Positions 23,301-34,664 of a DNA stretch of 41,375 bases are shown here, piece by piece (within the stretch, counting starts at the first letter, position 1; each line of letters opens with the position of its first letter). The translations under genes and the position numbers were made by a program. Origin of the DNA: Purshia tridentata (Eukaryota > Streptophyta > Magnoliopsida > Rosales > Rosaceae); contig QANT01006480.1 of assembly GCA_003254885.1 (NCBI GenBank), positions 1 to 41,375 on the forward strand, read 5' to 3'. The notes beneath the pieces are model-generated. The model saw only the letters and a program-made list of their open reading frames with translations, had not been told where the DNA came from and did no database searches.

Positions 23301-24360
23301 TTATATGTGGAGTCATCAATCAACTAATTTCCAAGAATTTCTAACCTACCTCTTTCACACAGGTTGGGGTTTGCAAACTAGTACGTGGCCATCAAACATT
23401 AGCTGTTCCATTTCAAACAAATATTATATATTGTACAGTATGATGGACAACGTTTAACTTCAAACAAATTAATTTCATAATTAAGATCCATGATGTGATT
23501 ATCATGACAAATACACGTGCATGGACAAATTACACATGAATCATGAAAATTAAGAGATGCCTTCAAGTACCACCTTTTTATTCTTATTCGTGAGGGAATT
23601 AAGGAGAGTAAGTAATGTATGAAATAATGGAAATTAATCGAAAGCTACCATCATCAAATATTGCACACATACGTGCATAGATCTAAAAAGTTTATATTCA
23701 AATATTGATATCGATATGCATTAATTTGACAAGTTGACGTGCACTACTTTCAACTTTTCTTCTTTTCTAAAAAGTGAATCTTCGTCGGTTGATCGGTTCT
23801 TTTCATTGAGGCACGCTTGTCTACTGTTTATTATATCATATGCATCCACATATGTATGTATGTCAAGGATCGAGTTTGAATCAGCAGCCAAAGCCTGTCT
23901 TTATTATTACTTGTTCAAAAATGACCAAAAACAGTTCTGGCTCTTGAATTTGCAAAGGCTGCCTTTATAAAATTTAGAGGCATCTAGATTTTAGTCATTC
24001 AATCAGATTAGATATTGAATAAAACTTGATATAAAATTAGAAACTAAATTTAGTCCTTTGACTATTATCCACATCAACAACTATATTAAATTTTTTATTT
24101 ATCTATTTTCTAATATTATTATTAATTTATTTGTTCCCAAAATACCTTGTGATTAAATATTTAATCAATTTTTTTATATTCCATATTTGTATGAGCCAAT
24201 TTATAATTAATTAATTTATCCTTATTGGCTCCTCTAATGTTGCAAGATAATTATCCTAAAAAAGCAAAGTATACCAAACAAAAAATTAATGATTAAGACT
24301 AAAAATTATCATGCAGAAAATGGGATAAATAAATAAATTTAAATTAAAATATAAGGAAAG
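20395..24360. other. Gene-poor AT-rich stretch
   Basis: Nearly 4 kb upstream of the MYB gene without a supported gene. Many short open frames are present but none has a domain, codon bias or splice pattern I recognise. No LTR or terminal inverted repeat could be delimited by eye. It may contain distal regulatory sequence for the MYB gene. Confidence 0.45.
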
Positions 24361-24658
24361 AAAGTACCTATAGAAAATACCTAAATAAAAATATCAAACT
24401 AAAGTACCGAAATAATAAACCTAAAATAAAGTGCTTAAAGAAAACACCTAAATAAAATTCCATTAATAACTACCTAGTAAAATACAAATAAAATGACCAA
24501 AACAAGTTAATATAGCCAAGAAAAAAACCAAAACAAATTAATATACCCACAAAAATTACCTAAAGGAAATTAAGTACCTATAGAAAATACCTACACAAAA
24601 GTTTCTAACTTAATGAAAATGCCTAAACTAAAGAAAGTATCTAAATTAAAGAAAATAT
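24361..24658 (+). repeat. Degenerate A-rich short tandem repeat (ACCTAAATAAAA-like)
   Basis: The top strand is nearly free of G and T-poor, with many variants of a 12-14 base unit around TACCTAAATAAAA. A longer phrase, AGTACCTATAGAAAATACCT, occurs at about 24362-24382 and again at about 24573-24593. This looks like a decayed minisatellite. Confidence 0.5.
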
Positions 24659-24813
24659 ATTAAAAAAAAGCCCAAATTAATAACAAGGGTTTTTTTTTTT
24701 ATAAGCCCATTTGGCTAATAAGGTTGTTCATAAAGTATTAAAAAAAAGCCCAAATTAATAACAAGGGTTTTTTTTTTATAAGCCCATTTGGCCAATAAGG
24801 TTGTTCATAAAGT
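24659..24813 (+). repeat. 77/78-bp tandem duplication
   Basis: Two head-to-tail copies, 24659-24736 and 24737-24813, almost identical apart from T-run length and a single ggct/ggcc change. Each begins ATTAAAAAAAAGCCC and ends TTGTTCATAAAGT. Recent local duplication. Confidence 0.85.
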
Positions 24814-25175
24814 CCAAATACGAAAGAGACATACCTTGTCGGCCCACTTTTTAAAATAGTCTATTAAAATCAATTGAAATTACATTTGTGCCACCAGTTT
24901 TTCTATAAATTAAATGGCCATTACAAAAATAAAGGGTTCTTGACTAACATGCTGCTATGTATTGGGCTTCCATCAATAGCCACGCCTAAAGTTAATGGAG
25001 ATGTGTCATTTTTGTCTTTTTTTTTATATTTGTTTGCTGAAATATGCCTTCTTTTATACTTATTAACTACCAGCTGCCATCTTTTATTTTTTTTGCAGCT
25101 ATATGTTATTGCTTTGAACTATTGTACTAATTTATAAATCTCTTTATATATATTTTTAACTGATACATGGGTTTG

Positions 25176-25177
<2 letters not shown>

Positions 25178-25206
<29 letters not shown>

Positions 25207-25223
25207 NTTTTTTTTTTTTTTTT
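25178..25223 (+). repeat. Poly-T tract with one undetermined base
   Basis: A run of about 46 T interrupted by a single N at 25207. The length is probably unreliable, as is usual for homopolymers in draft assemblies. Confidence 0.85.
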
Positions 25224-25307
25224 GCCATTAGGATACAAGAGTTAGTTGATTCATTGTTACTATACTTTAATAGCAATTAGTAATAGCTATTATGATTGTT
25301 ATAACAT

Positions 25308-25924
25308 AGTTGGATGTTACTAACAAACAGTAACAATGCTAACTTCACTTACATATTGTTACTGACAATCAATAACAACCAAAGACTGACTTGCATATTG
25401 TTACCGACAAACAATAACAATCATAGCCCTATTTACATATTGTTACTGAGAAACATTAACAATTATAGCCTCACTTACATATTGTTACTGATAAACAGTA
25501 ACAATTATAGCCCAACTTATATATTGTTACTGATAAGTTGTAACAATTATATATAGCCCAACTTATATATTGTTATTGATAAGTTGTAACAATTATAGCC
25601 CTATTTACATATTGTTACTGAGAAACATTAACAATTATAGCCTCACTTACATATTGTTACTAATAAACAGTAACAATTATAGCCCAACTTATATATTGTT
25701 ATTGATAAGTTGTAACAATTATAGCCTCATTTATATATTGTTACTGATAAACAATAACAACTATAGATCTACTTACATATTATTATTGATAAGCAATAAT
25801 AACCATAGACTCACTTACATATTGTTACTGATAGCCCAACTTATATATTGTTACTAATAAGCAGTAACGATTATAGTCTCACTTACATATTGTTACTGAT
25901 AAGCAGTAACAATTATAGCCCCAC
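25308..25924 (+). repeat. 42-bp minisatellite with inverted repeats in each unit
   Basis: Fourteen units run from 25349 to 25924 after a partial unit at about 25308-25348. Most are exactly 42 bp; unit 5 (25517-25562) has a 4-bp ATAT insertion and unit 12 (25815-25840) is cut to 26 bp. Many units contain an interrupted palindrome of the form TTGTTACTG-loop-CAGTAACAA. A higher-order pattern is visible: units 3, 4, 6 (25433, 25475, 25563) recur as units 7, 8, 9 (25605, 25647, 25689) with zero, one and two differences. Because 42 is a multiple of three, open frames with a 14-residue period run through it; these are by-products. A decayed unit continues near 25957-25990. Confidence 0.9.
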
Positions 25925-26058
25925 TTAAAGCAAAATCTACAACTATTAATATTCAACTTCATATAGTTACTGTTAAATAGTAACAAATTGAAAGATATAA
26001 AAAAATTACTCAATTTAACTATTTGCAAAGAAAGCCCGCATAAAAAAGTAAATGAAGA

Positions 26059-26700
26059 TTTTGCTTCCACTAAATACTTCTTCTGATGGAAACCAGGACA
26101 GACCGGACATGCAACCATTTTCACCTTCAAATCAGAATCCAACACTACAGTTCTCCCATCCTGGGCTACAACATACAACTTTTCCACATAACAAATAACA
26201 TCTTCGTAAGGGATCCGAGAGATTGTACTTTTCAATACATTGCAAATTTGAATGTCACCAGCAGCACCTAATTTCCAGTGGTATAGTGTTCCAGTAACAA
26301 TGGTAATGAGCTGAGGGCAACTGGGATTCAAAGACATGGCCACTTTATAATTACTAATACGCAAACCACCATCAGGTACAAGTAGTTCATGAACTTTTGC
26401 TAATTCGAAAACCCGAAAGTCCAACAAGTTTAATACCTTTGGGAATAAGTTGGGTCTCTTGCTCTCTACTGGGTTGAATCGGGAGAGTGGACGAAGCATC
26501 TAGGTTTTACCCAATTCTCCTTCTTGGACCTTCATAACAAAACCCCTTGAAGAACTTGAATAATTGAGGCTGGTGAGAGGTGCAAGACGATAGACTACGC
26601 TCTTGGTGAGTTGAAGATCTTTTCGGGATTTGCGTTTGCTGTAGAATTAGGGAAATTTATGAGAACCCTGATGGGGAAAATAAGGTGTTTGTTGCTGGGG
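26059..26700 (-). pseudogene. Broken F-box/DUF295 (SKIP23-like) gene fragment
   Basis: Plants have many F-box proteins with a C-terminal DUF295 domain (SKIP23 type), presumed SCF ubiquitin-ligase substrate adaptors. On the reverse strand, 26499-26059 encodes a stretch typical of the DUF295 domain: MLRPLSRFNPVESKRP, FPKVLNLLDFRVFELAKVHE, a region ending YHWKLG, and FHQKKYLVEA. The same frame continues upstream (QLTKSVVYRLAPL, GFVMKVQEGELGKT) but a TAG stop interrupts it at 26502-26500. Further upstream the likely continuation (NKHLIFPIRVLINFPNSTA) is in another frame, implying a frameshift near 26600-26640. The N-terminal F-box was not found and the C-terminal end stops at about 26059, where repeat-like DNA begins. 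Confidence 0.75.
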
Positions 26701-28036
26701 AATCTGCTCTCATGCTCCTCATCCATGCTCCTCTGCCCCACGTTGTTGTTGGGCTCAAAATTCTCCCCCATTCTCGGCACGTCCCTTTGCCCACCACCAT
26801 CCACATTTGTCTATTGATCAAACCCAAATAGCAACACAAACCCAGATCGAGCAAAGAAAAATGAAAAAGGAAAGAGAACGGCAAATACGGAGAAGGGCAA
26901 AATCGCCATTTTGAAAAATAATTAAACTAACAAATAATAGAAGTGGACCGGGTGGAATAAAAACTGGGCTGGAAATGCAACAATTGGACCAGTTGGAAAG
27001 CCCAATAAAAATGTGGATTTTAAAGGGAAAAGAAAATTCAAAATGGAGGTATTGATAATTATCTCTAATAACAATACAAAAATGGAGATAGAGAGAGAGA
27101 TTATAGAGATGGTAAAATAAATAAATAAATGCAAGTTTATTTTGAATTTTGAATGAGATTAATTATCTTCATAAATGAATGCCTAAAAATAAGGATAATA
27201 AATTTGATCATAAAAAAAGTATATTAGAAAAAAAAATACGAAAAAATATTATTGAATAAATTAAGAGATTTTTATTTCTTTAAAGTTTTGAACAATCAAT
27301 AATAAAAATAATAATAATAAGAGAGGCTAATTAATATGTAATTTATTAAATTATTGGATGCTGACATGGCTATTCAAAGGATTAAAGTTAGATTTCAAAA
27401 TATCCATAAGATTTATATTAAAAAACCATTTTTTTCAAGAATTATAATCTAATAAACCGTAAAACTTATTAGTTATATATACACGTCGGCCAGTATTAAT
27501 ACTAGATATATATGCTTGTACAACCAAGGACACTAAAAAGTTATGCACATTTAAATAACAGAGAGTGAGCATCTGCACGGGAATGCTATGAACACTTTTT
27601 TCTACTGTTTAGATAAAAGAGATCACCATCTGCGATATTATTATATAAATTTAGAGCAAACACGGTGCAGCCTACACATTAATTATGGAAGTCCATGTCA
27701 TCAATCCATGGATTAAAAGCTTTTTAATTTTTGAAGACTCAAACAAAACATAAAAGGTGGTTTCATAAGGTAGCCCAAGTACATGAATCTATCCTTCAAC
27801 TTATTGTGTTATATTTCTGAAATGTAATTTAAAAGTTGCCAAGTGCTAGTACATCTTCAGGTTAAATCCTAAATAAAACTGTAAACAATGGTGTGCAAGT
27901 AGCCAAGTACAATCTCATAATGAGTTACAGAAGTTTCCTACTTCACTAAACATTTGTCACAAATTCCCTGCTTTTCAATCCTACCTGTATCAAAGAATTT
28001 CTATATCTTGAAGTAATCGTCTGCAACTACATGCGA
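26701..28036. other. Intergenic, no gene seen
   Basis: AT-rich spacer between the DUF295 remnant and the RUS2 stop codon. Includes short simple repeats (for example AATAAT-type near 27300-27320). The part next to 28036 is RUS2 3' UTR. No supported gene. Confidence 0.45.
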
Positions 28037-28517
28037 CTACCACGCAAAACGACTTCCTGTTCCATCGAGAAAGCGATCAGTATACCACCCCTTGGCCTGC
28101 AGTTCAGATACAAATGGGCCAAATACGTCATTCATCTTCTCATAAGCCTCTTGCAGTGCAGTACCACGTGACACATGAAACGACTTCTCCATATGTGTGG
28201 CATATGCGGCAACAAGCCACCCCCTCAATGCGTCTTCACCAGTAGCACTGTGCTCCAATACCATGTCAACCCATTTGTTTCCATGACTTAAGAGAAACTT
28301 CTCTTCTGGAAATATTTCTTTTAATTCACCAAGTTTTGAAGGCTTAATGACCTTGTGGAAAGACCCTCCCACTTTTACATTTCCAGCATCTTCTATGAGT
28401 CTCCCGGGAAATAGGAGATCTTCTCGATACCTCAGGTCAGCCGGGCTTGATATTTTTCCCGTCTGAAATTGATGCAATTTCAACAATAAAATAAGAGAGA
28501 GGGAGAGAGAGGGAGGG

Positions 28518-28566
<49 letters not shown>

Positions 28567-31074
28567 AAAACAAACCTTGAGAAAATCAGCCACAATCATT
28601 GCAGTCCTCTGTGGATTCAATGTGTTGATTGGAGTAGCCCTCATTTCTTCAACAACACTGTATACATGTACGATTGAAAGAAGAGGCCCAACAATCATCT
28701 GCAACAAATTACAAATCATTAGAAGTTTTTTTCTTGGACATGAATTTGCAACTACCAAATGAAATGAGCTTATTTGTGGGATCCCACAACGGAAGGGCCC
28801 TGTATATATATGTATGATGTTTTCTGTACATCTTGAAGCATTCAAGTTGCACATAAGATTATGAAAGAGAGTTAAATTTTGGATAATTAGTGACTGTGGC
28901 TTAGCTTATATATGAAGTACTACATCTTCCTCATCATGAGAAAGATACTAGGTATATGCAGAGTTGTTATAAAGTTTCAACTCCTATCTTTTTATTACAT
29001 TTGTTTTCAGGTGACAGACACAAATAACGCTAACTTAAATTTATATTATCTTATGATATCCTAAATTTTAAGGACCTTTGGGGAATTCCATTTTTAAGAA
29101 CACGACAAGATTAAATGAAGAGACAGATTGATAAAATTTTCGAATCAGACTGAATTATATAACATACTTTTCCTTGAATTGATGAACAGATAGTAGATGC
29201 TAATTGGATCCCTGCTCCCATTCCAATGACATTGAACAGAGTTGAGATTGCCTCCCCTTTGGCAAAGAGGTCACTAAGATTGCCTTCTTTAGCAAAGGCA
29301 GAATATATTGGTAATCTAGTTGCTCTTGCTGCAACAACTGCCATCCCCTGTTAACTTCAAAGGTAAAAACTGCCTGAGTGGATTGGAGAAAAACAAAGTG
29401 ATTATATGCACGTATGAATATGTAAGAAAACAGATACCTTTGCAAAATTGCCTAGTCCTGCCACTTCCAGAAAAAGATGTGGACATAAAGGAGAAAGAAC
29501 TTCCAAGCCAGTGCCCAAGTCATAGAGCACATCAGCTGCAAGATGGAAGGCTTATCCAATTACACAACCTTCTAAAAGCATTAAATTTCAATTCCCAAAA
29601 AAATATGCAACTCCACTCGTTCAACATAAAGAGAAAACAAGAAAATATAGAGCAAAAACATAAAATTAAAAGAGAATAAAAAGCTCCAGAACCAAGATAC
29701 AGACCCATAATTCTCCAACGTTTAGGCTCTGAATCCATTCTTGCACCCAAGTTACTACATATGAGCTTTCCCATGTGCTGCATCCCATCCTTTAGGACCT
29801 GCATGTCAACAATACAAAAGTTGGGGTATTTGAAGATGAAAGTGATCAGACTCAGAATCATGATTAAATATCCGATAAAAACATTGACAACTTACCCAAC
29901 TTACAGCAGTTGCTTGTGCAGGGGTTGGTCGTAAGCCTGCAGCAAACAGGAGTGACTGCAAAGGAGTAGGAAATTAAGAATGCAGCCAATAATCCAAATT
30001 ACAGTTGTCATTAATATTAGATATTTTGGAGAATGAGAAAATCAAGTACATTTGTAGCTTATATGATGAATCATAATACATGAATTCTAACGAATAAATT
30101 AGATGGTGCATAATGTATTTATAAACACAAGAAGCAATATCTCAGTTCTCCAAGATGGTATTTATACCAGAAGTTCATAAAATAAATTTCTATGGATGCA
30201 CTATAAACTTTATCAGAAGCAATCTTTTCGTAAAGCTTTAAAATTACTTTTCTCGTTTAATGCATCAAAGGATTTGAAGGTGACAGGAAAAGACCTGAGT
30301 TGAAAGCACTGACAGGGCTGCACTGGTGAAGTGTTGCAGTGCCCGAAACTGTGTGTATCTGAGATATCCCTCATTGACACTGCACAAGTAAGACTTCAGA
30401 AGATAAATTAGTAATAGAGCTAGTTTATGAAGCTTGTAGTCCAATAAGGATAAACCAATAAAATACCTATATGGATATCCTGAGGGGAAAAATTTATTAA
30501 CGAATGAGTCAGCGATCTTATGGATTACTGCTCTTGAGTCATCAACAATCTTCACCTGCAGAAAAACCAATGCAGTTGATGTAGTTTATCAAAGCAAGAA
30601 TCAAATTCGACCTAAGTCCTACCATGCAAAAACACATACTTGATTGTAGCTAGTTATATTCTCCCCCCTTGCTCGCCTCACTAAATAAAGAATTAGTTAT
30701 TGAATTAGTCATGCCTTATTCACCATTCATCCCGCCCAAAAAAACAAAGGGCCTTCTCTCATTACCCATTTGTTAAAATAAAAACCAGCAACCTAACATT
30801 GAGTCACTGACTTACTACGCCCAAGGATGAGTCAGACCCATCTTGAGGTTTAAGGAAATGGCGTGTTGGGTGCTGAAACTAACACTTACCCAATACCCAA
30901 AACCCACATAAGAATACACAATTCATATAGATATGAAGGAAGAAGGAAGGAACTTACAGAGAGGTGACCATGGGGCTCAAACTGGCAGCGGTATGAGACT
31001 GATTCAGAGGTTTCGATCCAGTACACCGGCACCTCAGGCGGCGGCCGTGCTTTATCTGGTTCCTTCTTCTGCAT
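28037..31074 (-). CDS. RUS2: ROOT UVB SENSITIVE 2 (RUS2/WXR1), DUF647 protein
   Basis: Plastid-associated DUF647 protein that in Arabidopsis acts with RUS1 in early seedling development, UV-B sensing and auxin transport. Nine exons on the reverse strand give 423 aa: 31074-30958, 30555-30467, 30379-30295, 29955-29896, 29798-29705, 29535-29438, 29347-29168, 28698-28576, 28462-28037; all phases agree. Hallmarks: VPVYWIETSESVSYRCQF, FFPSGYPYSVNEGYLRYTQF, FAAGLRPTPAQAT, GKLICSNLGARMDSEPKRW, YDLGTGLEVLSPLCPHLF, INTLNPQRTA and the end WYTDRFLDGTGSRFAW. The ATG at 31074 follows an in-frame four-codon upstream ORF (ATG GTT GAA TAG, 31098-31087), so translation cannot start further out. Arabidopsis RUS2 is about 433 aa. 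RUS2 is preferred over other RUS members from the near-identical blocks recalled; no alignment was run. Confidence 0.93.
28522..28562 (+). repeat. (AG)n microsatellite in RUS2 intron 8
   Basis: About 20 AG dinucleotides, inside the 113-bp intron 28463-28575. On the transcript it is a CU tract starting some 14 nt after the 5' splice site, so it makes up more than a third of the intron. It is probably length-polymorphic. Confidence 0.9.
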
Positions 31075-32044
31075 CTTTATCTTCTCCTATTCAACCATAG
31101 AATGATAAAAATGCATGTTAAAGTAGAAGAACACATAAAGAGAGTGTATGTGTACCAGTGTGTGCAGGGAGATATAGTGAGTAAATGAGTGATATACCAG
31201 CAAGTTCATGGAGCAGAAGGACCAAAATGGGTTTTCAGCAAAAGGGAGACAAGAATTTCGGCAGCAGAATCGGAGGGCCTAGCGCGGCACAAACTGCCTG
31301 GAGAAAAGAGAAATATTGAAGGATAATACAACCCCAGCAAACGGTGCCGCATTTGTTGGATTTGACTTTGAGTCATTTGAGTTTCGCTACCTTATGGTTA
31401 TGAGCTAAGGTCCAAAAGACATGCAGTACGACGTCGTTTGATGTGCTGACATTTGACAAGTTTAGTCTAACGGATTGTCAGACTCCTCTTTGAAATTCAA
31501 TTTTAGCATCTTGTTGAGTAAAAGGAAATGAGCTCTCATTAATCTGCAAATTTTTTGGCCTGATTATTTGCTTCATATTTATTGATTAAAAAAAAAAAGA
31601 ATTTTAGGTCAATTTTCTTGACATGATGAAATCCTTGTGAGATGTTGATCCAGCCATGAAAAGGCTTAAGATGACATCATTCTAGAGTTCTATTTTTATT
31701 TTTTATTTTTTATTTTTTAGAAGATATTCCTATTTGAAGTATCAATGTATCACATTGATATGGTTCAGGTAAATCCATCACTCATTAGTTATTATCATGA
31801 CAACCAAAACTTGGTCAATAAGTAACATAATTTAAGCATAAACAACAAATTTTAAATATTATCAGGGATTCAAGAGTAATACTTACAGCCTGAGATCAAA
31901 TTAATTACAAAAGTGAAAGGATACTATGCTTGCCTGAGGAGCATGACTTTGCCACTCACAAGATTTTAAAAAACAAAAGCTACATCTGTGTAGGCTCTAG
32001 CTCATGCAAAGCTCAAATGGAAAGCTAGACCAGCATTTCCTCAT
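31075..32044. other. RUS2 promoter and EAF6 downstream region
   Basis: About 1 kb containing the RUS2 5' UTR/promoter and EAF6 3' UTR. A short tandem of (ATTTTTT)n is at about 31693-31721. No other gene seen. Confidence 0.5.
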
Positions 32045-34056
32045 TCACAATGTCAACTCAGGATCATCTTCATAGTCATAGTCCTGTTCACTCGACGGCC
32101 TGATTCTCTTTGCATCCCTTGGTGTAGGTCTCCCCTTCTTTGGTTTTCCTCTGCAACATCATTTGTTTATTTCAAGACACTAATGCCATTGATAACAAGG
32201 CTTTTCCATCTTTTATAAAGCTTCAGTAGCATTTCTAAGTTCTAACATAGCATTCAGAGCGTAGAGAAAACTAGTGGAGTACTTACTGCCCATTCGCGTA
32301 TATGCCTCCGCCCTTAGAACGACCTGGACCAAAGTCTGATCTCCCATCTACAGTAAACACAAAGGGAGAAAACAATAAATATTTGGCTGGGGAAGTTGCT
32401 ATATATTTGCTAATATAGGCCTACCATCTCGTCCAGCTGCAAGTTCTTCAGCCTGACAAGAGGAAAGGATAAATTATGAATATCCATTATCACCATGCTA
32501 TGAATAAGACAACGATTATTTATCAGCATCTAGCTTTCCTGGCATGGACTATATTTAAAGCTCAGAATACTTACTGCTGGTGATGTGACAGAAGATAATG
32601 AGAAGAGCCTGTCTTCAGGCTGAAACTTCCTAGATCGCTTCAAGCTGCAGCCAAAAGTTTTGACGAATTCCATGCCATTAATAGGTATACAGTACCGTCC
32701 TAAATCCAAATATGACAAATTTTGTGCATACATGTGTATATAATGCAGAAAACATCAATTCTATGTATGGGTTTACTATAACTTGCATGTAGAATCTCAT
32801 GTACCAAAAAATCTAACTGCAATATGTATGGACTGACATAGCTAATAGGGATCACTAGATGAGCTAATACTGACATTTTTAGCTGCAAAGTGGTCAGTGA
32901 AAGAAATGACCCTGTGATAGCATGATAGAATAAAAGAACTTTGCTAGCCAAGCAAAAAAGATGGCTTGGCCATAACGGGTTGATTATCTAAATCAGAAAG
33001 GAAGAAGAAAACGAGGAGATTGTTTAAAACTATTTAAGCTGGTAACATAAAAAAGCCCCATCAGTAATCTAAAGTTAATAAGGAAATAAAACAAGTACAT
33101 GCCTAGACAATTGAAGTAAGATAATATGATCATAAGAGTTAAAGAAAAAAGTGGAAGGCTTAGCCAGTTCTTACAGGGCAGTGCTCTTGGATGAAGATAG
33201 AAACCCTTCAAAGCCTTTTAATACATTGCCGCATTGAGTTGGATCCTGCAGATAACTAGTCTCCAAATCATAGACCTGCATTGAAAGAAACCATTAGTTC
33301 TGGTACGACTTTTCTTTATTATATTTAGAAAGCAAGGGGAGGAGATGTATCATGTATGCAGCTCAGCTGTAACCACAAAGAGAGATAAAAATGAATGTTC
33401 TCATCCATAGCTTCTGCTGCAATCGGTTCCAAACTATGGACCAAACCCCAAAAAAAAAAAATTTACAACCAAAAGGGTTTATTCTTTAACCCTACCTGAC
33501 CTATTATTGATTGATTTATTTTATTTAAAACAAACAATCGGTTCCAAACTATGGACCAAACCCCAAAAAAAAAAAAATTTACAACCAAAAGTGTTTATTC
33601 TTTAACCCTACCTAACCTATTATTGATTGATTTATTTTATTTAAAACAAAAACATTACTGTTAAAGCTATGCACTGCATTCCTTTTAAGTTACTTATGTT
33701 AAAGAGGAAACAAAAGAATTAACCAAAAAAACAAATGAAAGACTTAACCCAAAAAAAATGGAAGACTTAACCCAAATAAAAAATAAAAATAAAAGAAGAA
33801 TAATGGGAAATATTTATAGAAATGTGAAAGGATAAACCTGTTTCTCAATGCTTCGGAGTTCCTCTTGAAGCTTGGATCTTCTACTGAGAAGAGAAGCAAG
33901 CATTACCGATGGGTTCGCCGACGTTTTCTGCCCTGCCAAATATTTAACAAAAAAAAAAAACAATCAAAATTCGTTTATAATATAAATCAAGATCGAAAAT
34001 TTTTATTTTCCTTTTTTCCGGAAAGAACAATATCCAAAGGTACCTTCTGAATCCAT
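32045..34056 (-). CDS. EAF6: EAF6 homologue, NuA4/histone acetyltransferase complex subunit
   Basis: Small nuclear subunit of the NuA4-type histone acetyltransferase complex. Seven exons on the reverse strand give 157 aa: 34056-34044, 33932-33838, 33275-33175, 32644-32575, 32452-32425, 32347-32287, 32150-32045; phases agree throughout. Exon 1 encodes just MDSE. Exon 2 is a predicted coiled coil (LASLLSRRSKLQEELRSIEK), exon 3 carries the EAF6 signature VYDLETSYLQDPTQCGNVLK...FEGFL, comparable with yeast Eaf6 and human MEAF6. The rest is plant-type: FQPEDRLFSLSSVTSPA, a Gly-rich linker, a basic patch (GKPKKGRPTPRDAKRI) and an acidic end (DYDYEDDPELTL). Intron 2 contains a 115-bp tandem duplication. 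The gene diverges from ADF6, starts about 700 bp apart. Confidence 0.9.
33420..33650 (+). repeat. 115/116-bp tandem duplication in EAF6 intron 2
   Basis: Copies 33420-33534 and 33535-33650 begin CAATCGGTTCCAAACTATGG and end TTTAAAACAAA. They differ by the A-run length and a few substitutions (gggttt/gtgttt, cctgacc/cctaacc). Fully intronic. Confidence 0.9.
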
Positions 34057-34205
34057 TTTCGGAGGGGAATATTTTGACAGCCGCCCAGAAAACTAATTTC
34101 CCAAAACTCAAAAACCCCCAAATTGTGCCAAAAAAGCCCTATCTAGGGCACAAATTTTCAATCGAGGAAGTCGACGATTACTTTGCGATGCAGTAGCAGA
34201 AGATT

Positions 34206-34428
34206 TGGGCCTAAAAGGCCCAATTGAGCTACAAATAATTGGATCTATCGGCCCGACCCCACTTTAACATTAAAAACAAGTCGTTCTCTATTGGTACGTG
34301 GCGAGTGGATAACGTTGAAATACGTCATCGTTTCGTCGCGGTCCCAACTCCCCACTCCCAAGTCAACGTCGAGTTTTGCAAGCGTTAGTGCTACGCACCG
34401 TCCCTTACCTTTTGCAACGTTATAAAAC
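34206..34428. promoter_or_regulatory. Divergent EAF6/ADF6 promoter
   Basis: Between the two start codons (34056 and 34761): site II elements TGGGCC (34206-34211) and its inverse GGCCCA (34217-34222) form a closely spaced inverted pair about 150 bp from the EAF6 start. A TATA box TATAAAAC (34421-34428, +) fits ADF6. EAF6 has no obvious TATA, as is common for housekeeping genes. Confidence 0.55.
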
Positions 34429-34610
34429 AAGGAGGACTCACGCTCTGCTCTGCTCCTCTCCTTTACAATCCGAATCTCCCGACTTTTTTTTTTTTGTAAT
34501 TTTCTTGCTCTTTCTGACCTCAGAAAAAAGAGAAGGAAGAGAATATTGAATTGGGTTTTGCTTTTTTGTTTGATTGGTATCATTCCCATTCGTTTATCTT
34601 TCTTCTGCAT

Positions 34611-34664
34611 ATGCCTCATTTCTCCATATTTTGCTGCTTTACCTTCCGTGCAAGCCTCACCTAA
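34611..34664 (+). other. Upstream ORF in the ADF6 leader
   Basis: ATG at 34611 opens 17 codons ending TAA at 34662-34664, 96 bp before the main ATG at 34761 and downstream of the TATA box. If this part of the leader is not spliced out, it is a candidate uORF. Conservation is unknown. Confidence 0.4.

Noticed and set aside
23734..23970. 78-codon top-strand frame in the gene-poor stretch
   Set aside because: No domain or similarity recognised; one of many such frames expected by chance.
25314..25857. Two top-strand frames with a 14-residue repeat (YILLL...NN)
   Set aside because: They arise from the 42-bp period of a minisatellite; no start context, domain or flanking gene structure supports a protein.
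25308..25924. Possible CRISPR-like array of regular repeats
   Set aside because: Units are contiguous with no unique spacers, and the genome is a plant.
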